Shown here piece after piece: positions 16,508 through 24,844 of a stretch of 37,494 nt of DNA. The translations under genes and the position numbers were made by a program. The stretch covers positions 1-37,494 of the forward strand of contig JAISWT010000107.1 of assembly GCA_031271005.1 (NCBI GenBank). Reading direction: 5' to 3'. A model generated the notes under the pieces. The model was not told the DNA's origin. It saw only the letters and a list, made by a program, of their open reading frames with translations, and ran no database searches. Numbering within the stretch: the first letter of the stretch is position 1; each line of letters starts with the position of its first letter. This DNA is from Prevotellaceae bacterium (GTDB lineage Bacteria; Bacteroidota; Bacteroidia; Bacteroidales; Paludibacteraceae).

Positions 16508-16567
16508 ATAGTGGTTAATTGTTAGTGGTTAATTGTTAGTGGTTAGTGGTTAGTGGTTAGTGGTTAA
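16508..16567. repeat. heptamer array (TAGTGGT/TAATTGT)
   Basis: Eight seven-base units follow directly behind nrdJ, in the order TAGTGGT, TAATTGT, TAGTGGT, TAATTGT, then TAGTGGT four times. Every unit begins with a stop codon on the coding strand of nrdJ. Confidence 0.9.
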
Positions 16568-16572
16568 TACGA

Positions 16573-16724
16573 AGAGACTGTCTCAAAAGTTAATTTTATC
16601 ACAAAGATAGCAAAGAATAGATATTGAAAATCAACACTTTGCGTTCTTTACGAAACATCCCGCTTTGGCGGGACAAGTTTTGTGCCCTTTGCGGTGAAGA
16701 AAATTTGATTTTTGAGACAACCCC
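16573..16724. mobile_element. MITE-like element, imperfect ends
   Basis: The left end AGAGACTGTCTCAAAAG and the right end TTTTGAGACAACCCC match the family ends with a few changes. The core CCCGCTTTGGCGGG lies inside. A second stretch of interior sequence (up to about 16775) follows the right end, as if two copies were fused or one had a partial duplication. Confidence 0.7.
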
Positions 16725-16777
16725 TTTGTCCCGCAAAAGCGAGAGAACGCAAAGATTGTCCCGCCAAAGTGGGAGAA

Positions 16778-16812
16778 TATAGAACATAGAACATAGAACA
16801 TAGAACATAGAT
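16778..16812. repeat. heptamer array (ATAGAAC)
   Basis: Four to five almost perfect units of ATAGAAC, each with TAG on the plus strand. Confidence 0.85.
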
Positions 16813-16870
16813 TTTTTCTGAAAAGTGAAAACTGAATTTTTTTTCCAATAAAAAATCCTTATCATAGAAC

Positions 16871-16899
16871 ATCGCAGCGCCTCGTACGGGCGCTGCGAT
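16871..16899. other. GC-rich perfect hairpin
   Basis: ATCGCAGCGCC and GGCGCTGCGAT form an 11-bp stem around a seven-base loop. No T-run follows, so it is not an obvious terminator. Its GC content stands out in the AT-rich gap. Confidence 0.7.
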
Positions 16900-16915
16900 T
16901 GCGATTGTGATTGGT

Positions 16916-16965
16916 TATTAGTGAACAGTGAATAGTGAACAGTGAATAATGAACAGTGAATAATA
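16916..16965. repeat. heptamer array (GTGAACA/GTGAATA)
   Basis: Alternating units GTGAACA and GTGAATA, with one ATGAACA, in phase for about seven units. Each unit carries TGA on the plus strand. Confidence 0.88.
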
Positions 16966-17007
16966 ATGTACAGACGCAATACTTTGGCGTCTCAATGTAA
17001 AAATAAT

Positions 17008-17038
17008 TCTCAATTCTCAATTCTCAATTCTCAATTCA
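17008..17038. repeat. heptamer array (AATTCTC)
   Basis: Four units of AATTCTC plus a partial one. On the minus strand the unit is GAGAATT, with TGA across the junction. It is the reverse complement of the units at 27603 and 30003. Confidence 0.88.
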
Positions 17039-17126
17039 GAATTATTTGTTATAAATTTTAGAATAAAAATATAATTTTTTTGCATAAATTGCGTTTTAAG
17101 TTTTGAAACGACTAAAATATAAGCCT

Positions 17127-17285
17127 ATGCAAGCAAATTTACATTTTTTTCAGTCGGATTTGGATTATGTAACAGTAATCGAGGAACCGCGGCAGGAAGT
17201 TATCGCCAATATTCTAAGTTTTGCAGCAGCGTTCCGCTCAGTTCCGATTTCGGAAAGTATCAGTTTAAATTACGTTCTAAACTGA
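17127..17285 (+). CDS. small conserved-looking protein (52 aa)
   Basis: A 52-residue protein starting at ATG 17127 (MQANLHFFQSDLDYVTVIEE). The frame also opens from a TTG at 17103, which is less likely. It contains EVIANILSFAAAFRSV and ends LNYVLN. It has no signal peptide, membrane helix or metal motif. The layout (an ILxFAxxxR core in a protein of about 50-60 residues) resembles small unnamed proteins I associate with Bacteroidales, but I cannot name a family. A very strong terminator 20 bases downstream supports a real, separately transcribed gene. Confidence 0.6.
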   Translation: MQANLHFFQSDLDYVTVIEEPRQEVIANILSFAAAFRSVPISESISLNYVLN

Positions 17286-17305
17286 CAGAAGAAGCAGAGA
17301 GTTTG

Positions 17306-17350
17306 AAAAACTGTTGATTTGATTTTTTTTTTCAAATCAACAGTTTTTTT
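17306..17350 (+). terminator. strong terminator after the small gene
   Basis: A perfect 17-bp stem (17306-17322 with 17332-17348) around a T-rich loop is followed by a T-run. The arms are built on CTGTTGATTTGA. It is one of the strongest terminators in the window. Confidence 0.92.
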
Positions 17351-17418
17351 GCAATTTCTCCCTGCAAATTTTTACAGGATATTTTCATGCGTTTGTATGT
17401 AATTTCAGAATTTAATGC

Positions 17419-17426
17419 TAATTTTG
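17419..17426 (+). promoter_or_regulatory. promoter -7 element upstream of the 5'-nucleotidase-domain gene
   Basis: TAATTTTG followed by CAGCATG matches TAnnTTTG. The leader to 17573 would be about 140 bases. It contains a 26-codon frame (17431-17511, beginning MYSGGNIERTINF) whose ATG almost coincides with the predicted start site, so its translation is doubtful. Confidence 0.5.
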
Positions 17427-17572
17427 CAGCATGTATTCTGGCGGAAATATAGAAAGAACAATCAATTTTGCCACTGACTATGAGGATTTCACACAAATAA
17501 ACGCCCTTTAAAACACGCGCAGAAAATCACACACAAGTCCTTCGTAATTAGCGGCTGCAAAAATATAAATAA

Positions 17573-18325
17573 ATGAAAATCAAAATACTGCTTTGTTTAG
17601 CCACCGCGTTTCTGTTCGTTGCCTGTGTGCCGAAATGGAAGATTACGGAATACTCTTCCACAAAAATTCCGCTCGACAGCACAACAGAGCGATTGGTAAA
17701 CAGGCAATATATCAACTATTTGCAGACCATATCCGTGCAAATGGATGCGCAGATGAGCGAAATTATAGGTCAGTCGGCTCAAACGATGGAGGTGTCGCGT
17801 CCTGAGAGTTTGCTGTCCAATTTCGTATCCGACTTGTTGCGTCAAGCCGCTACGCAGGCGCTTTTGCAGCCAATTGACATCGGAATTATGAACATTGGCG
17901 GACTGCGGACACAAATAATGGCTGGCGAAGTTACCGTGCGAAATATGTACGAAGTGATGCCCTTTGAAAATGAACTCGTGGTGATTTGGCTGCGTGGCGA
18001 TACCCTGCAAAAAGTAATTGACGAAATAGCCGCAAAAAACGGAGAAGGCATAAGCGGAATAAAAATGACAATCAAAAACAGGAAGCCTTTTGACCTTACC
18101 ATCGCAAATGAGCCGCTGGACAAAAACAGAATATATTCAATCGCCACCAACGATTTTATGGCAGGCGGCAACGATGAACTGTACCATTTGGCACAGCGCC
18201 TGAAAATTGAATATACAGGGCTGAAAATCAGAGATTTACTTATTCAAACCTTTAAAGACGCAACAAAAAACGGCACAAAAGTAAGTTCACAAATTGACGG
18301 GCGAATTAAAGTGAAAAATGAATAA
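17573..18325 (+). CDS. lipoprotein with 5'-nucleotidase C-terminal domain only
   Basis: A 250-residue protein with a lipoprotein signal peptide (ILLCLATAFLFVAC, lipid-attached Cys18) followed by one domain of the 5'-nucleotidase C-terminal type. Motifs are SLLSNFVSDLLRQA, DIGIMNIGGLRTQIMAGEVTV (broken here), and YEVMPFENELVVIWLRG. YSIATNDFMAGGNDELY provides the substrate-stacking region. The catalytic metallophosphatase domain is absent. In many Bacteroidales this domain is encoded as a separate gene next to a metallophosphatase gene. Here the next gene is an aminotransferase, so the partner is missing or elsewhere. Location is likely the periplasmic or outer-membrane face. Confidence 0.88.
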   Translation: MKIKILLCLATAFLFVACVPKWKITEYSSTKIPLDSTTERLVNRQYINYLQTISVQMDAQMSEIIGQSAQTMEVSRPESLLSNFVSDLLRQAATQALLQPIDIGIMNIGGLRTQIMAGEVTVRNMYEVMPFENELVVIWLRGDTLQKVIDEIAAKNGEGISGIKMTIKNRKPFDLTIANEPLDKNRIYSIATNDFMAGGNDELYHLAQRLKIEYTGLKIRDLLIQTFKDATKNGTKVSSQIDGRIKVKNE

Positions 18326-18411
18326 CTGAACGATGTAATGACTGCCTGTATTTATGCAAAACTGTTAGTTTTGCACATTAATAACTGACCGTTCAGTTAT
18401 TTTAAAAATTT

Positions 18412-18439
18412 GTAACCTGTAATCTATAATCTATAATTA
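18412..18439. repeat. short heptamer run before the aminotransferase gene
   Basis: Four units in phase, TGTAACC, TGTAATC, TATAATC, TATAATT, end 8 bases before the ATG of the aminotransferase gene. Each unit carries TAA. Confidence 0.65.
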
Positions 18440-18447
18440 GAAAAAAT

Positions 18448-19674
18448 ATGGTTCTTGCCAACGAAAATTATATTAAACTGTCTGATTCTCACTATATTGA
18501 AGATATAGAAAAACGTGTCAATGCGTATAAAATACTTCATCCCAATGAGAAAATCTATCGCATCGGAGCAATAAGCCCTTCGCTGCCCCTGCCCCTTGAT
18601 GCGGTGAAATCCATGCAACGTGCAGTCGAAGATTTGAGTACAATTAACGAATTTCGGGGCTACGGACCCGCACAGGGCTATGATTTTTTAATAGATAAAA
18701 TTCTTAAAGAATACAGAAGTAATTTTGCTGTGTCATTTGAAAAAGAATGTGTATTTGTCAGCAGTGGTTCTACCACCGATTTGGCTAACATTACAAACAT
18801 TGTAAGCAGCGACAATATCGTAGCCATTGCCGATACCATAGACCCCGCGTACGAAAACACCACCGTACTCAACGGACACGCAGGGAAACTGAAAAACGGG
18901 AAATGGAGCAACCTCGTGTATCTGCAATGCAACGAGTCCACAAATTTCCTGCCGCAACTGCCCACCGAAAGAGTAGACGTGATTTTCCTCTCAAATCCAA
19001 ACAATGTTACAGGAACGGCAATCAAACGCAGCGACTTGAAACGCTGGGTCGATTACGCCGCAGAAAACGAAAGTTTGATTATATATGACGCATCATTTCA
19101 GGCATTTATAAAAGACGAAAATATTCCCGGAAGCATTTACGAAATAAAAGGCGCAAAAAAAGTAGCCATCGAAATTCGCAGTTTCTCAAAAGACGCAAGT
19201 TTTGCCGCAGTAAGATGCGGCTTTACAATAGTGCCAAACGAATTGCAGGCGTGCACCTTTGGCGGTAAATACGTGCCAATTAACAGGTTATGGAAAAAAC
19301 TGATACAAAACTACACTAATGGCGTCTCATACATTTCGCAGCGCGGCGCCGAAGCCCTGTTCACGCGCAAAAGCAAAACAGAAATTTCAGAACTCGTTAA
19401 TTATTACATGATTAATGCCTCGCTAATACGCGAAGAACTAAATGCGATGGGATACAGAGTGTTCGGAGGACAAAATTCACCATATATATGGTTCAAAATT
19501 CCGAACAGCAACACCTCATGGAAATTCTTCCTGCACCTGCTGCACGATTTAGGCATCGTTGGCACACCCGGAATCGTTTTTGGACCGGAAAACGACAGAT
19601 ACATGCGCTTCAGTGGATACTGCAATCGCAACGACCTGATTGCCGCACTGAAAATCATGAAAAATAATTTTTAA
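18448..19674 (+). CDS. divergent LL-diaminopimelate aminotransferase-like protein
   Basis: A 408-residue fold-type I PLP aminotransferase. Overall it follows the DapL layout (lysine/peptidoglycan precursor step), with INEFRGYGPAQGYDFLI, GKWSNLVYLQC and KKVAIEIRSFSKDASFAAVR. The PLP-binding lysine is K248. Several positions that are steady in DapL are changed. GDxT near residue 40 is GAIS, and the tyrosine after the PLP-contacting aspartate (D214) is F217. NNPTG is NNVTG (185-189), and the DPxYPVY segment reads DTIDPAY. The C-terminal arginine region is kept (YMRFSG). It may be a paralogue with a new substrate. The comparison uses remembered DapL sequences. Confidence 0.82.
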   Translation: MVLANENYIKLSDSHYIEDIEKRVNAYKILHPNEKIYRIGAISPSLPLPLDAVKSMQRAVEDLSTINEFRGYGPAQGYDFLIDKILKEYRSNFAVSFEKECVFVSSGSTTDLANITNIVSSDNIVAIADTIDPAYENTTVLNGHAGKLKNGKWSNLVYLQCNESTNFLPQLPTERVDVIFLSNPNNVTGTAIKRSDLKRWVDYAAENESLIIYDASFQAFIKDENIPGSIYEIKGAKKVAIEIRSFSKDASFAAVRCGFTIVPNELQACTFGGKYVPINRLWKKLIQNYTNGVSYISQRGAEALFTRKSKTEISELVNYYMINASLIREELNAMGYRVFGGQNSPYIWFKIPNSNTSWKFFLHLLHDLGIVGTPGIVFGPENDRYMRFSGYCNRNDLIAALKIMKNNF

Positions 19675-19693
19675 AAATAATAACTAATTATAA

Positions 19694-20701
19694 ATGAAAC
19701 TTTTAGAAACGCTCAAAAACAGGGCGAAACAAAATTTGCAACGAATTGTTTTACCGGAAGCAACAGAACTTCGCACCTTGAAAGCAGCAGATATTGCTAT
19801 TGCGCAGGGATTGGCAAAAATCATTCTGATTGGCGACACTGCTGAAATACAGCGACTTGCAGCAGAAAATAACCTCAAACACATTCCTGAAGCCAAAATT
19901 ATTGACCCGCAAACCTGCCCGCAAATGCCGCATTACTCCGGCCTGCTTTACCAACTGCGCAAAAACAAGGGGATGACCACTGAACAGGCGCAGGTTCAGG
20001 CTAAAGACCCGCTCTATTTAGGCTGCCTGATGATTAAAAATGGAGACGCAGACGGAGAACTCGCCGGCGCGCGCAATTTCACAGGAGATGTGCTGCGCCC
20101 CGCATTTCAGATAATTAAGACACTGCCCGGAATTAAGGTCGTTTCAGGAGCGTTTCTAATGTTCACAACGGCAACACAATATGGACATAACGGACTGCTC
20201 GTATTTGCCGACTGCGCCGTTAATCCGAACCCTACTGCCGAAGAACTTGCCGGAATTGCAATCAGCACAGCGCAAACAGCACGCGCAATAGCAGGGTTAG
20301 AGCCACGAATTGCAATGTTAAGTTTCTCTACAAAGGGCAGCGCACAGCACGAATTGGTTGATAAGGTTGTAACGGCAACGCTACTTGCAAAAGAGATGCA
20401 GCCCGACCTCCTGATTGATGGCGAATTGCAGGCAGATGCAGCGCTCGTGCAGTCGGTAGCAGCAAGCAAAGCGCCGAAGAGCGCAATAGCAGGACACGCT
20501 AACGTGCTGGTTTTCCCCGACTTGCAGGCGGCTAACATCGGATACAAACTTGTACAACGCCTTTCAGGCGCCGAAGCAATAGGACCACTGCTGCAAGGAA
20601 TGGCTGCGCCTGTGAACGACCTCTCACGCGGCTGCACAACTGACGACATCGTCAGTATGATTGCAATTACAGCAAATCAGGCAATAAGCATGAAGCAGTA
20701 A
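19694..20701 (+). CDS. pta: phosphate acetyltransferase
   Basis: Interconverts acetyl-CoA and acetyl phosphate in fermentative ATP formation. The 335-residue protein is the short Pta form without the N-terminal DRTGG extension. It starts [20 protein letters not shown]. Motifs include [49 protein letters not shown], and the final [19 protein letters not shown]. Its usual partner ackA is not next to it. The gene follows the aminotransferase by 19 bases and precedes the YgiQ gene by 3 bases, so the three probably share a transcript. Confidence 0.96.
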   Translation: MKLLETLKNRAKQNLQRIVLPEATELRTLKAADIAIAQGLAKIILIGDTAEIQRLAAENNLKHIPEAKIIDPQTCPQMPHYSGLLYQLRKNKGMTTEQAQVQAKDPLYLGCLMIKNGDADGELAGARNFTGDVLRPAFQIIKTLPGIKVVSGAFLMFTTATQYGHNGLLVFADCAVNPNPTAEELAGIAISTAQTARAIAGLEPRIAMLSFSTKGSAQHELVDKVVTATLLAKEMQPDLLIDGELQADAALVQSVAASKAPKSAIAGHANVLVFPDLQAANIGYKLVQRLSGAEAIGPLLQGMAAPVNDLSRGCTTDDIVSMIAITANQAISMKQ

Positions 20702-20704
20702 ACG

Positions 20705-22534
20705 ATGTATCAACTTACCGATTTTTTGCCCACTACGGTCAAAGAGGCACAACTGCGCGGATGGGACAACGTTGATGTGGCGCTCTTTTCGGGCGATGCC
20801 TACATTGACCACCCCGCATTTGCAAATGCAATGGTAGGGAGAGTTATGGAAAGGCAGGGACTGCGCGTGGCGGTTGTGCCCCAGCCAAACTGGAAAGATG
20901 ACTTGAGAGACTTCCGAAAATTCGGAAAACCGAACCTCTTTTTTGCTGTCTCGGCAGGGAATATGGACTCAATGGTCAATCATTATACTGCCAACCGCCG
21001 CCTGCGCAGCGAAGATGCATACACCCCGGATGGACGCGCAGGAGCACGACCCGACAGAACTACAATTGTTTATTGCAAAATATTAAAGAAACTTTTCCCT
21101 GATACACCCATTCTTATTGGCGGAATAGAAGTGTCTATGAGGCGTTTTTCGCACTATGATTATTGGGATAACAAATTGACCGCAAGCATTTTAATAGAAA
21201 GTGGCGCTGACTTGGCAGTGTACGGAATGGGCGAAAAACCTATAGCCGAAATAATATCCAAACTTAATCCATACAAAAGCGGCAAAACGCCGCTTGCAAC
21301 CGAAATTTTTTTAGAGAAAACCAAAAATATTAACCAAACTTTTTATCTCAACAGCAACCCTGCTTCAAGCAATTTGAAGTCGGATATTTTGCTGTTCTCG
21401 CACGAAGAATGTTTGAGAAGCAAGCAAAAACAGGCAGACAATTTCAGAATTATAGAGGAAAATTCAAACTCATTAGTCGGCAAAACATTAGTTCAGCAAA
21501 CAGGCAGTCAATATATAATTGTCAATCCGCCGTTTTTGCCACTGACCGAGAGCGAACTTGACGCTATCTACGACCTGCCTTTTACGCGCCTGCCACACCC
21601 TAAATATCGCGACAAAATTATTCCTGCCTACCAGATGATAAAACATTCGGTAAATATCCATCGCGGCTGTTTTGGAGGCTGCGCCTTTTGCACCATCTCG
21701 ACACATCAAGGCAAATTCATAAGTTCGCGCTCAGAAAAATCCATTTTAAAAGAGATAAAAAAGATTGCACAAATGCCCGATTTCAAAGGCTATGTGAGCG
21801 ACTTGGGCGGACCGTCGGCTAACATGTACAAAATGAGCGGCAAAAACGCCGACATTTGCAGCAAGTGCAAAAGAGCATCATGTATTTTTCCTAAAATTTG
21901 TCCCAATTTAAATGCCAATTTACTGCCGCTTATAGAACTTTACAGGAAAGTTGATGCAATGAAAGAGGTCAAAAAATCGTTTATCGGCAGCGGCATTCGT
22001 TACGATATGCTTTTGAGCAGCGACAACAGCAACCATCAGCGCGAATATCTGGCTGAAGTGATAACAAAACACGTTTCTGGACGGCTCAAAGTTGCGCCCG
22101 AACACACCGAAATGCATGTCCTGAAAACAATGCGCAAACCGGAGTTCGCCAATTTTGAAAAATTCAAACATCTTTTTGACAGAATAAATTCCGAAAACCG
22201 TTTGCAGCAGCAACTTGTGCCATATTTTATTTCCTCGCATCCTGCCTGCCGACCCGAAGACATGGCTGAACTTGCCGTTAAAACGAAAAATATTGACCTC
22301 CACCTTGAGCAGGTGCAGGATTTTACCCCAACGCCAATGACGCTCGCAACAGAAATGTATTACACAGGAATAGACCCATACTCTCACAAAAACGTTTTTG
22401 TTGCTAAAACAAAAGACGAAAAACTCGCACAGCGACAATTCTTTTTTTGGTACAAAAAAGAATATAAAAATCAGATTATAAATTATTTACGGAAAATAAA
22501 ACGGGGAGATTTGATAAAAAAACTGTTTGAATAA
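20705..22534 (+). CDS. YgiQ family (UPF0313) radical SAM protein
   Basis: A 609-residue radical SAM enzyme of unknown reaction. The N-terminal part (1 to about 200) is the YgiQ-specific domain with FLPTTVKEAQLRGWDNVDVA and GIEVSMRRFSHYDYWD. The radical SAM core begins near residue 318 with RGCFGGCAFCTIS, giving the CX3CX2C cluster ligands. SGRLKVAPEHTEMHVLKTM and YFISSHPACRPEDMAELA follow, both typical of the family. The ATG is 3 bases after the pta stop, suggesting translational coupling. The function is not established. Confidence 0.93.
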   Translation: MYQLTDFLPTTVKEAQLRGWDNVDVALFSGDAYIDHPAFANAMVGRVMERQGLRVAVVPQPNWKDDLRDFRKFGKPNLFFAVSAGNMDSMVNHYTANRRLRSEDAYTPDGRAGARPDRTTIVYCKILKKLFPDTPILIGGIEVSMRRFSHYDYWDNKLTASILIESGADLAVYGMGEKPIAEIISKLNPYKSGKTPLATEIFLEKTKNINQTFYLNSNPASSNLKSDILLFSHEECLRSKQKQADNFRIIEENSNSLVGKTLVQQTGSQYIIVNPPFLPLTESELDAIYDLPFTRLPHPKYRDKIIPAYQMIKHSVNIHRGCFGGCAFCTISTHQGKFISSRSEKSILKEIKKIAQMPDFKGYVSDLGGPSANMYKMSGKNADICSKCKRASCIFPKICPNLNANLLPLIELYRKVDAMKEVKKSFIGSGIRYDMLLSSDNSNHQREYLAEVITKHVSGRLKVAPEHTEMHVLKTMRKPEFANFEKFKHLFDRINSENRLQQQLVPYFISSHPACRPEDMAELAVKTKNIDLHLEQVQDFTPTPMTLATEMYYTGIDPYSHKNVFVAKTKDEKLAQRQFFFWYKKEYKNQIINYLRKIKRGDLIKKLFE

Positions 22535-22569
22535 AGCCTCCCAAAAAAAAAGTTTTTCCGGTTGCCGCA

Positions 22570-22601
22570 TTTGGATAACTCGTATTTTTCATGTAACTTT
22601 G
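22570..22601 (+). promoter_or_regulatory. promoter of the DUF3098-uppP pair
   Basis: TTTG (22570-22573) and TAACTTTG (22594-22601) are separated by 20 bases. This is very close to the Bacteroidota two-part consensus. The leader would be about 30 bases. Confidence 0.75.
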
Positions 22602-22640
22602 CCGCAATTTTTTATCTAATTGATAACGTTTTAATACTCA

Positions 22641-22871
22641 ATGCACATGAAAGATTTTAGAGCAGGAAAAATTAACTTGTGGCTTATAGCAGGCGGGTTT
22701 TTAGTGATAATTATCGGTTTTATACTTATGACGGGTGCGCCGTCGGGCGTGGAATTTAACCCCGACATCTTTAGCACGCGGCGTATAGTGGTGGGACCGA
22801 TTGTGGCTTTTGCAGGCTTCATTTTTATCATTTTTGCAATCCTGTACAACCCCCCAGAAAAAGAAAAATAG
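22641..22871 (+). CDS. DUF3098 family small membrane protein
   Basis: A 76-residue protein with two membrane helices (about 12-31 and 50-70) around a short loop containing GVEFNPDIFSTRRIVVGPIV. This matches my memory of DUF3098, a Bacteroidota family often found between an FtsX-like gene and uppP. Here uppP follows, but no FtsX gene precedes it. MHM at the start offers two ATGs three codons apart, and either may be used. Function unknown. Confidence 0.82.
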   Translation: MHMKDFRAGKINLWLIAGGFLVIIIGFILMTGAPSGVEFNPDIFSTRRIVVGPIVAFAGFIFIIFAILYNPPEKEK

Positions 22872-23026
22872 CCTCTTTGCCTCACGCCATCAGGTTTTTA
22901 GAAGAACGCGCAGGCGGCAAAAAGTTGTACGATTGCAATTATTTGTTGCACCGCAACTGACCGACACCGCTTCTGAAAAAAAGCGGCAGGAAAGCGTTAA
23001 ATTTAAAAAAATAACTTTATTTATAA

Positions 23027-23956
23027 ATGACAATTATTCAAACCATTATAATAGCAATAGTAGAAGGGCTGACGGAATTTCTCCCCGTTTCATCTACCGG
23101 ACACATGATTTTGGCGCAGGCATTACTTGGCATTGAAAGTACCGACTTCGTTAAAATGTTCACTGTAAATATTCAATTTGGCGCAATTTTGTCGGTCATA
23201 GTTTTATATTTCAAAAGATTTGTTTCCGTAAACCCGATTAAGATATTTGAAAAGTTTGAAAAAGAGAACAGAAATGAAAATTTAACATTTCTTGGAAAAA
23301 TTAATTTTTCGGGAAAACATTTTTTCAGAAAAATTAGTTTCTACCTGAAACGCTTTTTAGAAAAATTTAATTTCTATAAAATCCTTTTTATTGCGTTTGT
23401 TCCGGCAGCGGTTTTGGGTTTTATTTTTAGCGATTATATTGATAAATTGCTCGAAAGCGTGCACGTAGTGGCTGTGATGCTTATAGTGGGCGGCGTTTTT
23501 ATGCTTTTTGTAGACAAATGGTTCAATGCCCCGTCAAGCAATCAGGAGATAGACTGGCTGCGTGCGCTCAAAATAGGCTTTTGCCAGTGTATTGCAATGA
23601 TACCGGGAGTTTCGCGCTCTATGGCAACCATTGCGGGCGGCATGGGCAGCAAACTCACACGCAAAAATGCGGCAGAATTTTCGTTCTTCCTTGCCGTGCC
23701 TACAATGGCAGCCGCGTCGGGCTACTCGCTGCTCAAACTGCTGAAAACCGCAGAAGGAGCGAAACTGTTTACAGATAACTGGATGGAACTGCTGCTCGGA
23801 AACGCAGTGGCATTCGCAGTAGCAATGCTGGCAATTAAGTTTTTTATTGATTTTATTACAAAATTCGGGTTCAAGTTTTTCGGCTGGTACCGCATAGTTG
23901 TAGGGCTTATAATCATCTCTTTGCTGTTAGCAAATGTTAATTTGAGCGTTATTTAA
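23027..23956 (+). CDS. uppP: undecaprenyl-diphosphate phosphatase
   Basis: Membrane phosphatase that recycles undecaprenyl pyrophosphate for peptidoglycan and other envelope polymers (BacA family). The first catalytic motif is EGLTEFLPVSSTGH (about 13-26) and the second is MIPGVSRSMATIAGG (about 198-212). The 309-residue length exceeds the more common 260-280. The extra part is a loop at about residues 70-118, rich in F, K, E and N, between the second and third hydrophobic segments. The gene follows DUF3098 after 155 bases, and the pair is a known neighbourhood. Confidence 0.95.
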   Translation: MTIIQTIIIAIVEGLTEFLPVSSTGHMILAQALLGIESTDFVKMFTVNIQFGAILSVIVLYFKRFVSVNPIKIFEKFEKENRNENLTFLGKINFSGKHFFRKISFYLKRFLEKFNFYKILFIAFVPAAVLGFIFSDYIDKLLESVHVVAVMLIVGGVFMLFVDKWFNAPSSNQEIDWLRALKIGFCQCIAMIPGVSRSMATIAGGMGSKLTRKNAAEFSFFLAVPTMAAASGYSLLKLLKTAEGAKLFTDNWMELLLGNAVAFAVAMLAIKFFIDFITKFGFKFFGWYRIVVGLIIISLLLANVNLSVI

Positions 23957-24114
23957 AAAGCAACTTAACTTGTTTATAAATTTTTTTATAAATTATTGAA
24001 CATTATTTAACATATTTAAAAAAAATTTAGCGAACAAAAGCAAAATGAAAATCACTGTGATTCATAAACTGTAAATATTTGGCGTATAATTTGTTGAACT
24101 TCAAAAAAAAGAAT

Positions 24115-24122
24115 TATCTTTG
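24115..24122 (+). promoter_or_regulatory. marR-queH promoter -7 element
   Basis: TATCTTTG followed by CAGCATG matches TAnnTTTG. TTTG about 22 bases upstream (24090-24093) could be the -33 element. The leader would be about 215 bases, long for this window. Confidence 0.6.
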
Positions 24123-24256
24123 CAGCATGAATAATGCAGTTATAAAAGTTTCTGCGATGTACATATTTTTTTTTAAAACACACTGTAAAGACGTCAAATT
24201 TGTGAAAAAACTATGATTTTTCGGGGATAGATATTAATAGAAAGTTAATTATAAGA

Positions 24257-24275
24257 TGTATAATATTAATATACA
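24257..24275. promoter_or_regulatory. near-palindromic site in the marR leader
   Basis: TGTATAATATTAATATACA has outer arms TGTATA and TATACA. MarR regulators often bind such short palindromes in their own upstream region. The AT-richness makes a chance match possible. Confidence 0.35.
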
Positions 24276-24344
24276 AATTATTAAATATTTATAATCTGCG
24301 GTTCTTACATTTTATACTTAATCTGACTCTAAATACTTTCATCT

Positions 24345-24830
24345 ATGAGTAAAAAGCACAATAATAAGAACATAAGTCCATTTGAATATGATGAGATAAG
24401 CGATAATACCGGCTTCCTGTTTTGGCAGGTAGCGCATATTTGGGCTACTACACAAGACAAGATGTTAAAACGCTCGCTGGGGATTTCGCAGTTGCAATAT
24501 GTAATTATGTCGAGTACCTACTGGCTTAATATTCACGGATTTGAGGTAACTCAGTCATACCTTTCATCGCATACAAAAGTAGAAAAGATGACAATTTTCA
24601 AAAATATATGCGCCTTGCAGGAACGCGATTTGATAAAAATCACACCCCACGACACAGACGCACGCTCTAATTTAATTTCCATCTCAGAGAAAGGGGAAGA
24701 ACTGCTGTCGCGTGCCATTAAAGAGATAGAAAATATGGATACAAACTTTTTCGGCATCCTCAGAAACAAGCGCAAAACAATGAACGCCTTTTTATTACAA
24801 ATAATTGAGAACAACAAGCAATATTTTTAG
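24345..24830 (+). CDS. MarR family transcriptional regulator
   Basis: A 161-residue winged-helix regulator. The N-terminal helix carries DNTGFLFWQVAHIWATTQDK. The recognition part includes VTQSYLSSHTKVEKMTIFKN and the wing ITPHDTDARSNLISISEKGE, which has the D-x-R motif of MarR wings. The C-terminal helices serve dimerisation. It is followed by queH after 14 bases, so they are likely co-transcribed. A palindrome in its long leader suggests autoregulation. The ligand is unknown. Confidence 0.88.
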   Translation: MSKKHNNKNISPFEYDEISDNTGFLFWQVAHIWATTQDKMLKRSLGISQLQYVIMSSTYWLNIHGFEVTQSYLSSHTKVEKMTIFKNICALQERDLIKITPHDTDARSNLISISEKGEELLSRAIKEIENMDTNFFGILRNKRKTMNAFLLQIIENNKQYF

Positions 24831-24844
24831 ATACAAAAAAAACG

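Larger units (their letters stand above)
16502..17126. other. 625-base repeat-dense gap
   Basis: No gene is supported. In order it holds a heptamer array (16508-16567), a MITE-like element (16573-16724) with an extra core up to about 16775, and ATAGAAC heptamers (16778-16812). Next come a GC-rich hairpin (16871-16899), GTGAACA/GTGAATA heptamers (16916-16965) and AATTCTC heptamers (about 17008-17038). The frames seen here are made of these repeats. Confidence 0.8.
23957..24344. other. 388-base gap upstream of marR
   Basis: Strongly AT-rich. It holds a promoter at 24115-24122, a 29-codon frame (24127-24216) in the leader, and a near-palindrome at 24257-24275. No larger coding frame is present. 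Confidence 0.65.

Noticed and set aside
17431..17511. 26-codon frame MYSGGNIERTINF...
   Set aside because: Its ATG coincides with the predicted transcription start, and no conservation can be shown; it is kept only as a note in the promoter entry.
22801..23136. 111-codon frame spanning the DUF3098-uppP spacer
   Set aside because: It overlaps both real genes in another frame and has low-complexity basic content.
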